Below are positions 15,820 to 24,498 of a stretch of 51,310 nt of DNA, piece by piece. Position 1 is the stretch's first letter. The number at the start of each line of letters is the position of its first letter. The stretch is from the NCBI GenBank assembly GCA_902522585.1, contig CABYWI010000002.1, forward strand, positions 1 through 51,310, given 5' to 3'. The notes beneath the pieces were generated by a model. That model ran no database searches. It was not told where the DNA came from and was given only the letters and a program-made list of their open reading frames with translations. The stretch is from an uncultured Alphaproteobacteria bacterium (GTDB taxonomy: Bacteria; Pseudomonadota; Alphaproteobacteria; HIMB59). Position numbers and translations under genes: made by a program.

Positions 15820-17424
15820 ATGAAACATAAATCAGATATTCTAGCGCTAAAATACCGACCGTCTGATTTCAAAGATCTTATTGGTCAAGAATACCTTGTC
15901 GAAACAATTCAAAAATCTATTGAACTGAATAAAATACCTAATGCCTATATATTTACTGGGATCAGAGGTGTGGGGAAAACAACAACTGCTCGAATAGTAG
16001 CGAAGATGTTAAATTGCACAGCTTTTGATCAAAATAATAAACCTGATTTAAATAATTGTGATCAAGCTAAAGCCATAAGTGAAGATCGGCACCCAGATGT
16101 TATTGAAATAGATGCCGCTTCTAATACTAGTGTCGAAAATGCAAGAGAAATAATTGAAAATGTAAAATACAACCCTGTTTTAGGTAAGTATAAAGTCTAC
16201 ATCATAGATGAAGTTCACATGCTTTCTAAGAGCGCTTTCAATGCACTACTAAAAACATTAGAAGAACCTCCACCGCATTCTAAATTTATTTTTGCAACTA
16301 CTGAAATTTCAAAAGTACCAATTACAATTTTGTCTAGATGTCAGCGTTTTGATTTAAGACGCATAGATAAAAAAACCCTATTCTCCTTTTTAGAGGAAAT
16401 TGCTAAAAAAGAAAAAATTTCAATATCCAAAGAGGCACTAAATCTAATTGTCAGAGCCAGTGATGGCTCTGTTCGTGACTCCTTAAGCATACTAGATCAA
16501 TCAAATATTTTTAAATCCAAAGATGAAATTCAAGTCGAAGAGATAATTGATATGTTGGGCTTTGCAAAGCAAAGTGATTTATACAATTTATCAAAGTATA
16601 TTTTAGAAAATAATCTTCCAGAAATTATTAAAATGCTCAATGACATGTACCAACGAGGTTCCGAGACTTCAAAAATTATTGAGGATTTAATGAATATTGT
16701 TAATTGGTCTTGTAAATTAAAAATTGATAAAAATTTAATTAATGATGAATTTAATACAGAAGAGGATAATCAATTTGCCTCTTATGTTACTCAATATGAT
16801 CATGGGAAATTAAATATTTTCTGGCAAAGTTTAATGAAGGGCTATGATGAGATTAAAATTTCACCTCATCCTCATACTACTTTAGAAATGGTACTGTTAC
16901 GGTGTTCTTTTTTGCTCAATGATCAAAGTTCAGATGGATCTGACGAAAAAAAAAAGTCTGAAATAGCTCCAAGCCCATCGAAACCCTCTCCAATACTTGA
17001 TCAAGCTGTTCAAAATAAAATTGATTCCCATAAGTCGTTGTCATTAAAAGATCGAATAGCGTTGCACCAGAAATTTTTTCAATTTTATGGTCAGAATTTT
17101 TCTCCTTTGATGGCAGGTATTATTATTGAGAATTGTGAAGTAATTGATTTTTCAGAGAATGAAAAGAAACTAATGATACACGTCGTTAATGAAAATTTTG
17201 AGGGAGGCGAGGAGTTAAAAAATAATTTAAAGAATGAATTCCAGCTTTCTATTGTAGTCAAAGAAAATATCGATACTTTGGAGTCTATAAAAATGCTTTA
17301 CAAAAAGGAACTTATTGCAATTGAAACTCAATCAGAGGATTTTCAAAAAGTCCTTGCTAAATTTCCGAATGCAAAGATTATAGATATCGAAGAAGTAGAA
17401 AGAGGTGACCAAAATGATGGGTAA
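15820..17424 (+). CDS. dnaX: DNA polymerase III subunit tau/gamma
   Basis: 534 aa. It is the clamp-loader ATPase with Walker A GIRGVGKT (47-54), Walker B region IIDEVH (128-133) and the SRC sensor motif (172-174). The three clamp-loader domains extend to about residue 360, followed by a Ser/Pro/Lys-rich linker and the tau C-terminal domain that contacts the polymerase. Two features are odd. The zinc module keeps only Cys66 and Cys80 of the usual four cysteines. A run of ten A residues at 16946-16955 falls at the domain III/linker border, where a shorter gamma form could be made. There is no Shine-Dalgarno sequence; the SRP RNA ends just upstream. ybaB starts inside its last codons. Confidence 0.96.
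   Translation: MKHKSDILALKYRPSDFKDLIGQEYLVETIQKSIELNKIPNAYIFTGIRGVGKTTTARIVAKMLNCTAFDQNNKPDLNNCDQAKAISEDRHPDVIEIDAASNTSVENAREIIENVKYNPVLGKYKVYIIDEVHMLSKSAFNALLKTLEEPPPHSKFIFATTEISKVPITILSRCQRFDLRRIDKKTLFSFLEEIAKKEKISISKEALNLIVRASDGSVRDSLSILDQSNIFKSKDEIQVEEIIDMLGFAKQSDLYNLSKYILENNLPEIIKMLNDMYQRGSETSKIIEDLMNIVNWSCKLKIDKNLINDEFNTEEDNQFASYVTQYDHGKLNIFWQSLMKGYDEIKISPHPHTTLEMVLLRCSFLLNDQSSDGSDEKKKSEIAPSPSKPSPILDQAVQNKIDSHKSLSLKDRIALHQKFFQFYGQNFSPLMAGIIIENCEVIDFSENEKKLMIHVVNENFEGGEELKNNLKNEFQLSIVVKENIDTLESIKMLYKKELIAIETQSEDFQKVLAKFPNAKIIDIEEVERGDQNDG
16946..16956 (+). other. A10 slippery run in dnaX, candidate programmed frameshift site
   Basis: Ten consecutive A residues followed by G encode part of Glu376 and Lys377-379. 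A -1 shift, or insertion of one A by slipping RNA polymerase, gives one Val codon and then TGA (16959-16961), ending the protein at about 380 aa. Loss of one A reaches TAG at 16964-16966 after three codons. Truncation at 380 of 534 residues keeps all three clamp-loader domains, in proportion to E. coli gamma. No clear upstream SD-like enhancer or downstream hairpin is visible, so transcriptional slippage is as likely as ribosomal. Confidence 0.5.
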
Positions 17425-17740
17425 TATGGGCGGAATGATGAAAAAAGTCCAAGAAATGCAAGCAAAAATGCAGGAAATGCAAAAAGAATTAGAGAACAAA
17501 ACAGTTGAAGCAGAGTCTGGTGGCGGAATGGTAAAAGTAACAATGAATGGCAAACAGGTTGTCCAATCCATTAACATTGATTCTTCTTTATTATCTGAAG
17601 ACGAAAAAGAAGTTTTAGAAGACCTAATCAAAGCAGCTCTCAATCAAGCAAAAGAGAAAGTGGAAGAGATGTCTGCAGAAGAAATGAAAAAATTAACTGG
17701 AGGATTACCATTACCTCCTGGAATGAAGATGCCTTTTTAA
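17414..17740 (+). CDS. ybaB: YbaB/EbfC-family nucleoid-associated protein
   Basis: 108 aa. A Met/Gln/Lys-rich N-terminal coiled-coil helix (residues about 5-35) is followed by the conserved beta-sheet core with GGGMVKVTMNG and the C-terminal helix ending in a Gly/Pro-rich tail. These proteins form dimers that bind DNA. ATG 17414 is chosen because AGAGGTG (17401-17407) is well placed as its ribosome-binding site; the GTG inside that site is in frame but would lack one. It overlaps the dnaX 3' end by 11 nt and precedes recR, the standard dnaX-ybaB-recR order. Confidence 0.93.
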   Translation: MMGNMGGMMKKVQEMQAKMQEMQKELENKTVEAESGGGMVKVTMNGKQVVQSINIDSSLLSEDEKEVLEDLIKAALNQAKEKVEEMSAEEMKKLTGGLPLPPGMKMPF

Positions 17741-17741
17741 T

Positions 17742-18338
17742 TTGCCTCAAGACGAATTACAAAAACTTATAAATTTAATTTCACGGCTCCCTGGCATTGG
17801 CCAGAGATCTGCTCAAAGAATAGCATTATACTTAATTAAGAATAAGCAGGAATTAATGCTACCATTAGGAAGTAGTATAAAAGAAACAGCGGAGATGGTT
17901 CGAAAGTGTGAGATCTGTGGTATGCTGGATGTCAATCTTCCTTGTAAAATATGCTCTTCAGATAACAGAATTAAAAATACAATTTGTATTGTTGAAGATA
18001 TGGCAGATGTCTGGACATTTGAACGTTCTGGATTTTATAAAGGACAATATCAAGTCATCGGAGGTCTTTTATCAGCTTCAAAGAATTTTACTGAACAAGA
18101 TCTTCGCTTACATAAACTTAAAGAGAGAATTGAAAAAAATAAAGTAGAAGAGATTATTTTAGCCTTAAGTGCTACCATTGAAGGCCAAACTACAGCCTTA
18201 GTCATCCGAGACTATCTAGAAAAGATGAATTTAAAAATTACCCAGTTAGCATATGGCGTTCCTGTGGGAAGCGAAATTCATTATCTTGATGATAATACTT
18301 TAGGAGCCGCTTTGGAGTCGCGTAAAAATTTAAACTAA
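17742..18338 (+). CDS. recR: Recombination mediator RecR
   Basis: 198 aa, the normal length. An N-terminal helix-hairpin-helix (ISRLPGIGQRSAQRI) is followed by a four-cysteine zinc finger (CEIC and CKIC pairs, about residues 57-72) and a Toprim domain (CIVEDMADVW...GGLLS). RecR works with RecO and RecF to load RecA at gaps. The start is TTG at 17742, just 1 nt after the ybaB stop, so its translation probably depends on coupling. Its 3' end overlaps the convergent thioesterase gene by 9 nt. Confidence 0.94.
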   Translation: MPQDELQKLINLISRLPGIGQRSAQRIALYLIKNKQELMLPLGSSIKETAEMVRKCEICGMLDVNLPCKICSSDNRIKNTICIVEDMADVWTFERSGFYKGQYQVIGGLLSASKNFTEQDLRLHKLKERIEKNKVEEIILALSATIEGQTTALVIRDYLEKMNLKITQLAYGVPVGSEIHYLDDNTLGAALESRKNLN

Positions 18339-18794
18339 TTGCGTTGTAACTTTTTGTGAAAAAGTAATAGATTTTTTGGACTCAAGATCGACATTTAAAT
18401 TTAAAATTTTATAGTCTGCAATAGTTTCACTATTGGCATTTAACATTTTTAACCCAACTATTAATTTTTTTCTTTTACAAACTAATTCCTCAAGACAAAT
18501 AATGAAGTTTTCATGAAGGTTAATTTCTTTTCTATAATTAATTTCACATTTGATGACGAAAACACCTTTTTTTTCTTCAATTGCGTACCGATAACCCAAG
18601 TCCATGTGCTCTAAGAGAATGTCTGAGCTTTCCTCAAAACATTGAACATAATAAGCCATATTCATATGCCCGTTATAATCAATCCAACCTTCTTTTACAG
18701 CTCCTCTAGAGACTTTTACAGGCAAGCTGAGTTTTTGATTTTCTTCTAAAAGTTTGATTAAATTATTAAATATTTTCTCTTTTTTATTTCCCAT
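18330..18794 (-). CDS. Hotdog-fold thioesterase-like protein
   Basis: 154 aa. The segment VKEGWIDYNGHMNMAYYV (about residues 28-45) is the substrate and catalytic helix region of 4HBT-like acyl-CoA thioesterases; the Asp before NGHMN is the usual catalytic acid. It is cytoplasmic with no signal peptide. Related proteins include the thioesterase domain fused to carnitine dehydrogenase, but there is no such neighbour here. The substrate is unknown. It runs convergent to recR and divergent from def, with a 30-nt spacer. Confidence 0.72.
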   Translation of the reverse strand: MGNKKEKIFNNLIKLLEENQKLSLPVKVSRGAVKEGWIDYNGHMNMAYYVQCFEESSDILLEHMDLGYRYAIEEKKGVFVIKCEINYRKEINLHENFIICLEELVCKRKKLIVGLKMLNANSETIADYKILNLNVDLESKKSITFSQKVTTQLV

Positions 18795-18824
18795 ATTTTT
18801 TGTTTTTATCCTATATTACTTTTA

Positions 18825-19337
18825 ATGCTCAAACTAGTATACGCACCTGATCCTATTTTGAAGAGAGAATGCCAACCTCTTACACAAGTAGATGATCATC
18901 ATCGCATTTTAATTAAGGAGATGTATGAAGTGATGTATGGGGCCAATGGAGTAGGTTTAGCTGCTCCCCAAGTTGGTTTAGATATGAGAATTTTTATTGT
19001 AGATGCTGCAGCTCGTGAAGAAGAAAAAACACCTATTACAATGATTAACCCAAAAATCATTTCTATAGAAGATGATTTAGTTCCTTATGAGGAGGGTTGT
19101 TTATCATTTCCAGAACACTTTGCAGAAATCGATCGTCCGGATAAATTAAAGATAGAATACATAGATGAAAATAATAAAAAAAAAACACTTAACACAGATG
19201 GTTTCAACTCTCGTATTATCCAACATGAACTAGATCACTTAAATGGAATTTTATTTGTTGATCATTTGAGTCGTTTAAAAAGAGATGTCATTATTCGAAA
19301 GATGAAAAAGTTCAAAAAAGAAGAAAAAATTGTTTAA
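18825..19337 (+). CDS. def: Peptide deformylase
   Basis: 170 aa. It removes the formyl group from nascent protein N-termini. All three family motifs are present: GVGLAAPQVG (about 45-54), EEGCLSFP with the metal-binding Cys, and QHELDHLNG with the two metal-binding His and the catalytic Glu. A -10-like TATATT (18812-18817) lies so close to the ATG that the transcript may be nearly leaderless. Its TAA shares one base with the fmt ATG (19337), so def and fmt are translationally coupled, as is common. Confidence 0.96.
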   Translation: MLKLVYAPDPILKRECQPLTQVDDHHRILIKEMYEVMYGANGVGLAAPQVGLDMRIFIVDAAAREEEKTPITMINPKIISIEDDLVPYEEGCLSFPEHFAEIDRPDKLKIEYIDENNKKKTLNTDGFNSRIIQHELDHLNGILFVDHLSRLKRDVIIRKMKKFKKEEKIV

Positions 19338-20269
19338 TGAAAAAAAAACATCGTCTTATTTTCTTCGGTTCTCCTAATTTTGCCCTACCTCCATTAAAAA
19401 CATTATATTTAGGAGGATATGAGATAGTTGGTGTTTATACCCAAGAACCAAAGAAAAAATCCCGAGGCATGAAGGAATTAAAAACCCCCGTTCATCTTTG
19501 GGCAGAAAGTCAGTTATTGCCAGTTTATTTCCCTTCAAAGTTAGACAAACAATCGCTTGAGCAATTTGAATCACTGAAACCGGATGTAGCTATCTTATTT
19601 GCTTATGGAAAGATAATTCCTTCAGAATGGCTTAACATCCCCATTTTTGGTTTCATCAATATCCATGCATCGTTACTTCCTCGCTGGAGAGGTGCAGCAC
19701 CCGTTCAAAGAGCTATTGAAAATAATGATAAAACAAGTGGTATTACTATTATGAAAATGAATAGTGGTTTAGATGAAGGTCCTATTATTGCTAGCCAAGA
19801 GATAACTATAAATTCTGAGACTAATGGACAAACATTAATTGAACAGATCAGCCATGACTCCTGTTCTTTACTTTACAATAACTTAGAAAAATATCTTAAA
19901 GGATTACTTTCCCCTGTGGATCAAGACCACGAAAAAAGCACTTATGCCTCAAAAATAAATAAAGATGAGTCTAGATTAAATTGGAGCTTAGATGCTAATA
20001 TTTTAGAACAGAAAATTAGAGCATTTTACCCATATCCTGCAACTTGGTTTAGCTATAAAGGCAAAAGATATAAAGTATTAAAGGCTAAGGTATCACCCTT
20101 TGAAGGAAAGTCAGGAAAAATTTTGCAATCTCCATTGATTGTTGGATGTAAAAAAAATAGCTTAGAGATATTAGAGATACAAGTCGAAGGAAAAAAACCC
20201 CAAACGATAGATCAGTTCCTCTTAGGAAATAATTACTTTGAAATTAACTCTATAATAAAGAATGACTAA
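19337..20269 (+). CDS. fmt: Methionyl-tRNA formyltransferase
   Basis: 310 aa. It formylates initiator Met-tRNA using 10-formyl-tetrahydrofolate. The N-terminal formyltransferase domain shows FFGSPNFALPPL, the catalytic INIHASLLPRWRGAAP block (Asn, His) and SGLDEGPI with the catalytic Asp. The C-terminal OB-like domain starts near residue 205. It sits between def and truA, with a 1-nt overlap upstream and an 8-nt overlap downstream. Confidence 0.96.
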   Translation: MKKKHRLIFFGSPNFALPPLKTLYLGGYEIVGVYTQEPKKKSRGMKELKTPVHLWAESQLLPVYFPSKLDKQSLEQFESLKPDVAILFAYGKIIPSEWLNIPIFGFINIHASLLPRWRGAAPVQRAIENNDKTSGITIMKMNSGLDEGPIIASQEITINSETNGQTLIEQISHDSCSLLYNNLEKYLKGLLSPVDQDHEKSTYASKINKDESRLNWSLDANILEQKIRAFYPYPATWFSYKGKRYKVLKAKVSPFEGKSGKILQSPLIVGCKKNSLEILEIQVEGKKPQTIDQFLLGNNYFEINSIIKND

Positions 20270-20999
20270 TATAAAATTAACAATTGAATATCATGGTCTT
20301 CCATATTCTGGATGGCAGTCTCAAAAAAATGAAAAAACAGTTCAAGATGAAATTCAAAAAGCAATTTTTAAATTTTCAGGTGAAAAAAAAATTATTCAAG
20401 GCGCAGGGAGAACTGATGCAGGTGTCCATGCTTTAGCGCAGTGTGCTAATTTTACATTAGAAAAAGATTTTAGTGAGTATCAAATTTTAAGTGGTATTAA
20501 CTTTCATCTTGGAAACGAAAAAATCAAAATTATTCAGGTAGAAAAAGTAGATGATGATTTTAATGCAAGATTTACAGCGAAGCATAAAACTTATCACTAC
20601 CAAATTTATAATTCTATATCCCCATCAGTATTACAGGATGAGATTAGTGTCCATATAAGACAACCTCTTAATGTAGAAGCTATGAGAGAAGCAATTAAAA
20701 ATTTTATAGGTAAATATGATTTTAGCGCTTTTCGAGCAAGAGGTTGCCAAGCAAAAACACCTATTAGATCTATTAATAGGACTGACATAGAACAAGATGA
20801 TAAGAAAATAACCTTTATTTTCCAGGCACAATCCTTCCTTTATCAGCAAATAAGAATTATGGTAGGTAGTCTTCTAGAGATTGGTTTGAATAATCAAAAA
20901 CCCTCATGGATTGCTGAGTTATTAAATCAAAAAAATCGTTCTTTGTCTGGCCCAACCATGCCCTCTAAAGGACTTCTTCTTAAGGACATTCAGTATTGA
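20262..20999 (+). CDS. truA: tRNA pseudouridine(38-40) synthase
   Basis: 245 aa, normal length. It isomerises uridines 38-40 in the anticodon arm. The catalytic Asp is in GAGRTDAGVHA (about residues 46-56). The N-terminal YHGLPYSGWQ and the C-terminal FLYQQIRIMVGSLLEIG are also family hallmarks. It overlaps fmt by 8 nt, and its TGA overlaps the TTG start of the following glycosyltransferase gene, which makes a def-fmt-truA-glycosyltransferase unit. Confidence 0.96.
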   Translation: MTNIKLTIEYHGLPYSGWQSQKNEKTVQDEIQKAIFKFSGEKKIIQGAGRTDAGVHALAQCANFTLEKDFSEYQILSGINFHLGNEKIKIIQVEKVDDDFNARFTAKHKTYHYQIYNSISPSVLQDEISVHIRQPLNVEAMREAIKNFIGKYDFSAFRARGCQAKTPIRSINRTDIEQDDKKITFIFQAQSFLYQQIRIMVGSLLEIGLNNQKPSWIAELLNQKNRSLSGPTMPSKGLLLKDIQY

Positions 21000-22045
21000 A
21001 TATTTTAATATATACTCAGTGCTTTGCTCCAAAATTAGGGGGAATTGAGTCTGTGATGACAAATATTGCAACTCAATCTGGCAAAATAGGACATAGTGTT
21101 AACGTCTTAGCTGATGGATCAAAATCAAAGAGTTTAACTTTTGACAATCAACAAAATTTTGAGATCAAACGATTTGATCAAATTAAATTTTTTAGAAATA
21201 AGATAAAATCTAGTTTTGCTAACGATTTATTAAAAAATAAAAATTTTGATATAGTTTTTTTTGACAGCTGGAAATCAATAGAGCATTTTAATAATATAAC
21301 TCAAATTAAAAAAATATGCTTAATTCATGGTAATGAAATTCTCAATCTTAAAAAAAAGGAACGTATTATCAAATCTCTTCAAAAAGTTGATAAAATATTA
21401 TTTAACTCAAATTTTACAAAAAATTTATTTAATAAACAATTACCAGAGCTCAACGATTTACCTAATATGGTTATTTTTCCAGCTTTTGTTGAAAATATTA
21501 ATTATACAATTGATAAAAAGAAATATGATTTATGTACTATTGCCAGATTAGAATATCGTAAAGGGCATCATTTAGTTTTAGAAGCTTTAAAGAAATTAAA
21601 AAAAGAAAAAAATCTCATTTTAACTTATGCAATTCTAGGTGATGGTCCTGAGCTTTCAAAATTAAAAGACCTTGTAATTAAAAATAATTTACTTCATCAA
21701 GTTAATTTTATTGATAATGTAAATTCGTCAGATATTTATAAAAGTAGCAAAATTCATGTAATGCCAACTATTACTACACCTAACAGCATTGAAGGATTTG
21801 GGATTTCAAATGTGGAAGCTGCTTCTTTTGGCCTACCTTCAATAGTTAGCTCGAGCGGCGGGACACCTGAGTCAATTGATCAAAATGGGTATGTTATCAA
21901 TGAAAACGATATTGATGAGCTATCGAATAAGATTACATTAACACTTGAAAAATATCATGAATTATCAGAAAAAAGTTTAAATTTTGCTAAGAATTTTAAA
22001 AAAAATATAAAAATTAAAGAATATTTAAATTGTTTTACTGATTGA
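20996..22045 (+). CDS. Glycosyltransferase family 4 (GT-B) protein
   Basis: 349 aa from a TTG at 20996 that overlaps the truA stop. The N-terminal APKLGGIESVM loop, the central ARLEYRKGHHLVLEAL segment and the C-terminal donor-site region (ending EGFGISNVEAASFGLPSIV) show a retaining GT4 enzyme with the EX7E-like motif. Donor and acceptor are unknown; LPS, capsule or glycolipid synthesis is plausible. Its last 21 nt overlap the convergent peroxiredoxin gene. In many alphaproteobacteria dapE follows truA directly, so this pair appears to be an insertion in the usual order. Confidence 0.85.
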   Translation: MNILIYTQCFAPKLGGIESVMTNIATQSGKIGHSVNVLADGSKSKSLTFDNQQNFEIKRFDQIKFFRNKIKSSFANDLLKNKNFDIVFFDSWKSIEHFNNITQIKKICLIHGNEILNLKKKERIIKSLQKVDKILFNSNFTKNLFNKQLPELNDLPNMVIFPAFVENINYTIDKKKYDLCTIARLEYRKGHHLVLEALKKLKKEKNLILTYAILGDGPELSKLKDLVIKNNLLHQVNFIDNVNSSDIYKSSKIHVMPTITTPNSIEGFGISNVEAASFGLPSIVSSSGGTPESIDQNGYVINENDIDELSNKITLTLEKYHELSEKSLNFAKNFKKNIKIKEYLNCFTD

Positions 22046-22501
22046 CTCGTATGAGGTCTTATCCAGTTGACCTGGTTCATCAAGAATGAGTTTAGTAACT
22101 TTTAAATTGTCGATCAAAATAATTGATCGGATTAGGCGATTGCCCATAAAACTTTTCTTATGATTTCGAATTAACTCAGACACTTGAAGAAATTCCTGAT
22201 TACCATCAGATAAAAACTTAATTTTTGATTGACCTAATTCTTGTCTCCATAAGTCTAAAACAAAAGGATCGTTAGTTGTAATACAATAAATCATATCAAT
22301 TCCTTTTTCAGTCATCAGAGCCTCACAATTTTGTACGTATGGAGGTAAATGTTGATTATGACAGGTTGAAGTAAATGCTCCTGGAACACAAATAACTAAA
22401 ACTTTTTTATTTTGAAAGTGTTCAATTAAATTAAAATTTTGCATCCCATCAGAGTCAACGGAGCGTAGAGTAATGTTAGGAATTAAATCCCCTTCTTTCA
22501 T
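22025..22501 (-). CDS. Peroxiredoxin, Prx5 type
   Basis: 158 aa. It reduces hydrogen peroxide or alkyl hydroperoxides with a thiol. The peroxidatic Cys47 sits in VPGAFTSTCH, the Prx5 form of the active site, and the conserved Arg-containing strand near residue 119 is present. Several other cysteines occur (38, 63, 77), so a resolving Cys is possible. It overlaps dapE by 4 nt (ATGA) as last gene of the minus-strand block, and overlaps the glycosyltransferase gene tail-to-tail. Confidence 0.9.
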   Translation of the reverse strand: MKEGDLIPNITLRSVDSDGMQNFNLIEHFQNKKVLVICVPGAFTSTCHNQHLPPYVQNCEALMTEKGIDMIYCITTNDPFVLDLWRQELGQSKIKFLSDGNQEFLQVSELIRNHKKSFMGNRLIRSIILIDNLKVTKLILDEPGQLDKTSYESISKTI

Positions 22502-23661
22502 GATTGAAAAAAGTTTTTCAAGGTCTTGTAATAAATTTCCTCAGTTGTTTGCAGGTCGCTGATAGATACACACTCATTGACTTTGTGCAGAGTTTTATTA
22601 ATTGTACCAAACTCAAAAACAGGACAAATTCTTTGCATAAACCTAGCATCAGAAGTACCGCCACCTGTATCCTGTTCTGCTTCTAATCCAGTCACATCTT
22701 TAATCGCATTCAAACAATGTATAGTAAAAGGATCATTGAATGCTTGGAACGGAAGACCTCTGAAAGTTAATTTAAGTTTATACTGGCAATTATTTTCATC
22801 GCAGATGCGTGTAAGATGCTCGTTAAAATAGTCCTCAATTTTTTCTTTATCCCAATTATCATTAAAGCGCATATCGCCCACTGTGATTAATCTCTCTGGG
22901 ATAACATTCTTTGCCTTATTATTTAAGTTTACTTGGGTAAATTGAAGACTCGAAGGTTCAAAATATTCTGCACCTTTGTCGAGTATTTGGTCGTCAAAAA
23001 AAGAAATTATTTTTGATAAACAATGGACAGGATTTTGAGCTAGTTGAGGGTAGGCGGCATGACCTTGTTTGCCAATAACCTCAATTTGAACATCTACAGC
23101 TCCTTTTCTTCCTACTTTAATTTGATCGCCTATGACTTTTTCAGAGGATGACTCAGTTGCAATTGATCCATCGATTCGGATATTGTTTTCTTGAAGCCAA
23201 TTGACAACTTTATCTACGCCATTAATTGAGTCAGCCTCTTCATCTCCAGTAATAATAAAACTAATTGTTCCATTAAAATCTGGGGTATCTTTGATGAATT
23301 TAAATACACTGACCATACTAGCAGCAGTACAACCTTTCATATCTTCAGAACCACGACCATATAAGTAACCATCTTTAATCGTTGGTTCAAAAGGGTGGGT
23401 ATCCCAATCTTCAATATTACCTGGAGGAACTACATCTACATGACATAAAAAATTGAAATGTTTTCCATTAGTTTGAGTAGATCCATATGTAGCCATTAAG
23501 TTAATTACCTCATAGCTTCCATCTCCATCAAAGTTTAACTGCTTTGTATCAAAACCTTGTTCTTTAAAAGTTTTAATTAAAAAGTCAAAAATATCTTGTT
23601 TTGCTGGCGTAACTGAATCAAACTCAATTAGTTTTTTTGATAATTCAATTGTATCTAGCAT
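22498..23661 (-). CDS. dapE: Succinyl-diaminopimelate desuccinylase
   Basis: 387 aa. This M20-family metalloenzyme produces LL-diaminopimelate for lysine and peptidoglycan. Metal ligands are visible in LCHVDVVPPG (His), GRGSEDMKG (Asp), TGDEEADS (Glu-Glu, catalytic base) and the C-terminal GGGTSDARF region. A dimerisation domain covers roughly residues 180-295. It follows dapD with a 1-nt TAATG overlap, so the two lysine-pathway genes are coupled. Confidence 0.95.
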   Translation of the reverse strand: MLDTIELSKKLIEFDSVTPAKQDIFDFLIKTFKEQGFDTKQLNFDGDGSYEVINLMATYGSTQTNGKHFNFLCHVDVVPPGNIEDWDTHPFEPTIKDGYLYGRGSEDMKGCTAASMVSVFKFIKDTPDFNGTISFIITGDEEADSINGVDKVVNWLQENNIRIDGSIATESSSEKVIGDQIKVGRKGAVDVQIEVIGKQGHAAYPQLAQNPVHCLSKIISFFDDQILDKGAEYFEPSSLQFTQVNLNNKAKNVIPERLITVGDMRFNDNWDKEKIEDYFNEHLTRICDENNCQYKLKLTFRGLPFQAFNDPFTIHCLNAIKDVTGLEAEQDTGGGTSDARFMQRICPVFEFGTINKTLHKVNECVSISDLQTTEEIYYKTLKNFFQS

Positions 23662-24491
23662 TAATCTCTAAGTAATTCATTAACAGAAGTTTTTGATCTT
23701 GTTTTTTCATCAACAGTTTTTACAATCACAGCACAGTAAAGGGACACATTCCCTTTTGAGCTTGGCATGCTGCCAGGAACGACAACGGAGTAGGGGGGAA
23801 CTGATCCCATATGTACTTCTCCGGTCTCTCGGTTAATGATTTTAGTAGAGGCACCGATAAAGACTCCCATTGATAAAACTGACCCTTCTCCAACGATCAC
23901 TCCCTCTGCTACTTCTGATCTTGCACCAATAAAACAATTATCCTCAATGATTACAGGATTAGCTTGAAGGGGTTCTAAAACACCACCAATACCTGCGCCA
24001 CCAGAAATATGACAGTTTTTTCCCACTTGAGCACAAGAGCCGACAGTGGCCCAAGTGTCAACCATTGTCCCTTCATCCACGTAGGCTCCAAGATTGACAA
24101 AACAAGGCATCAAGACAGCACTTTTAGCGATAAACGCAGACCGACGAACAACACAATTAGGTACAGCACGAAAACCAGCGTTTTGAAAATCAACTTCTGT
24201 CCAGTTTTGAAATTTTGAAGGAACCTTATCCCACCAAGCAGTATTTCCTCCTTTGAGGGTCGGTCCATTATCAATTAATTCCATATCTTGGATACGAAAA
24301 CTTAAAAGAATAGCTTTTTTTAACCATTGATTAACATGCCACAGGTCATCTTTCTTTTCACAAACTCTAAGTTGACCTTTATCTAAAAGATTGAGTGCAT
24401 CAAGCACTGAATTTTTTGCCTCTTGATCATTTATAAAATCGATTTGATCTTTGTTATCCCAAAGTTTTTCTATTGTTTCTTGATTGCTCAT
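23661..24491 (-). CDS. dapD: 2,3,4,5-tetrahydropyridine-2,6-dicarboxylate N-succinyltransferase
   Basis: 276 aa, normal length. It succinylates tetrahydrodipicolinate in the succinylase branch of diaminopimelate synthesis. The centre is a left-handed beta-helix with hexapeptide repeats (for example [20 protein letters not shown] and the [21 protein letters not shown] region). A good ribosome-binding site AGGAGA (complement of 24495-24500) precedes the ATG. It is 7 nt downstream of the HAD phosphatase gene. Confidence 0.96.
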   Translation of the reverse strand: MSNQETIEKLWDNKDQIDFINDQEAKNSVLDALNLLDKGQLRVCEKKDDLWHVNQWLKKAILLSFRIQDMELIDNGPTLKGGNTAWWDKVPSKFQNWTEVDFQNAGFRAVPNCVVRRSAFIAKSAVLMPCFVNLGAYVDEGTMVDTWATVGSCAQVGKNCHISGGAGIGGVLEPLQANPVIIEDNCFIGARSEVAEGVIVGEGSVLSMGVFIGASTKIINRETGEVHMGSVPPYSVVVPGSMPSSKGNVSLYCAVIVKTVDEKTRSKTSVNELLRD

Positions 24492-24498
24492 TATTCTC

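Noticed and set aside
17332-17643. Two overlapping minus-strand open frames across the dnaX/ybaB border
   Set aside because: Both are antisense to conserved coding sequence and the A/G-rich coiled-coil part of ybaB keeps the opposite strand open by composition.
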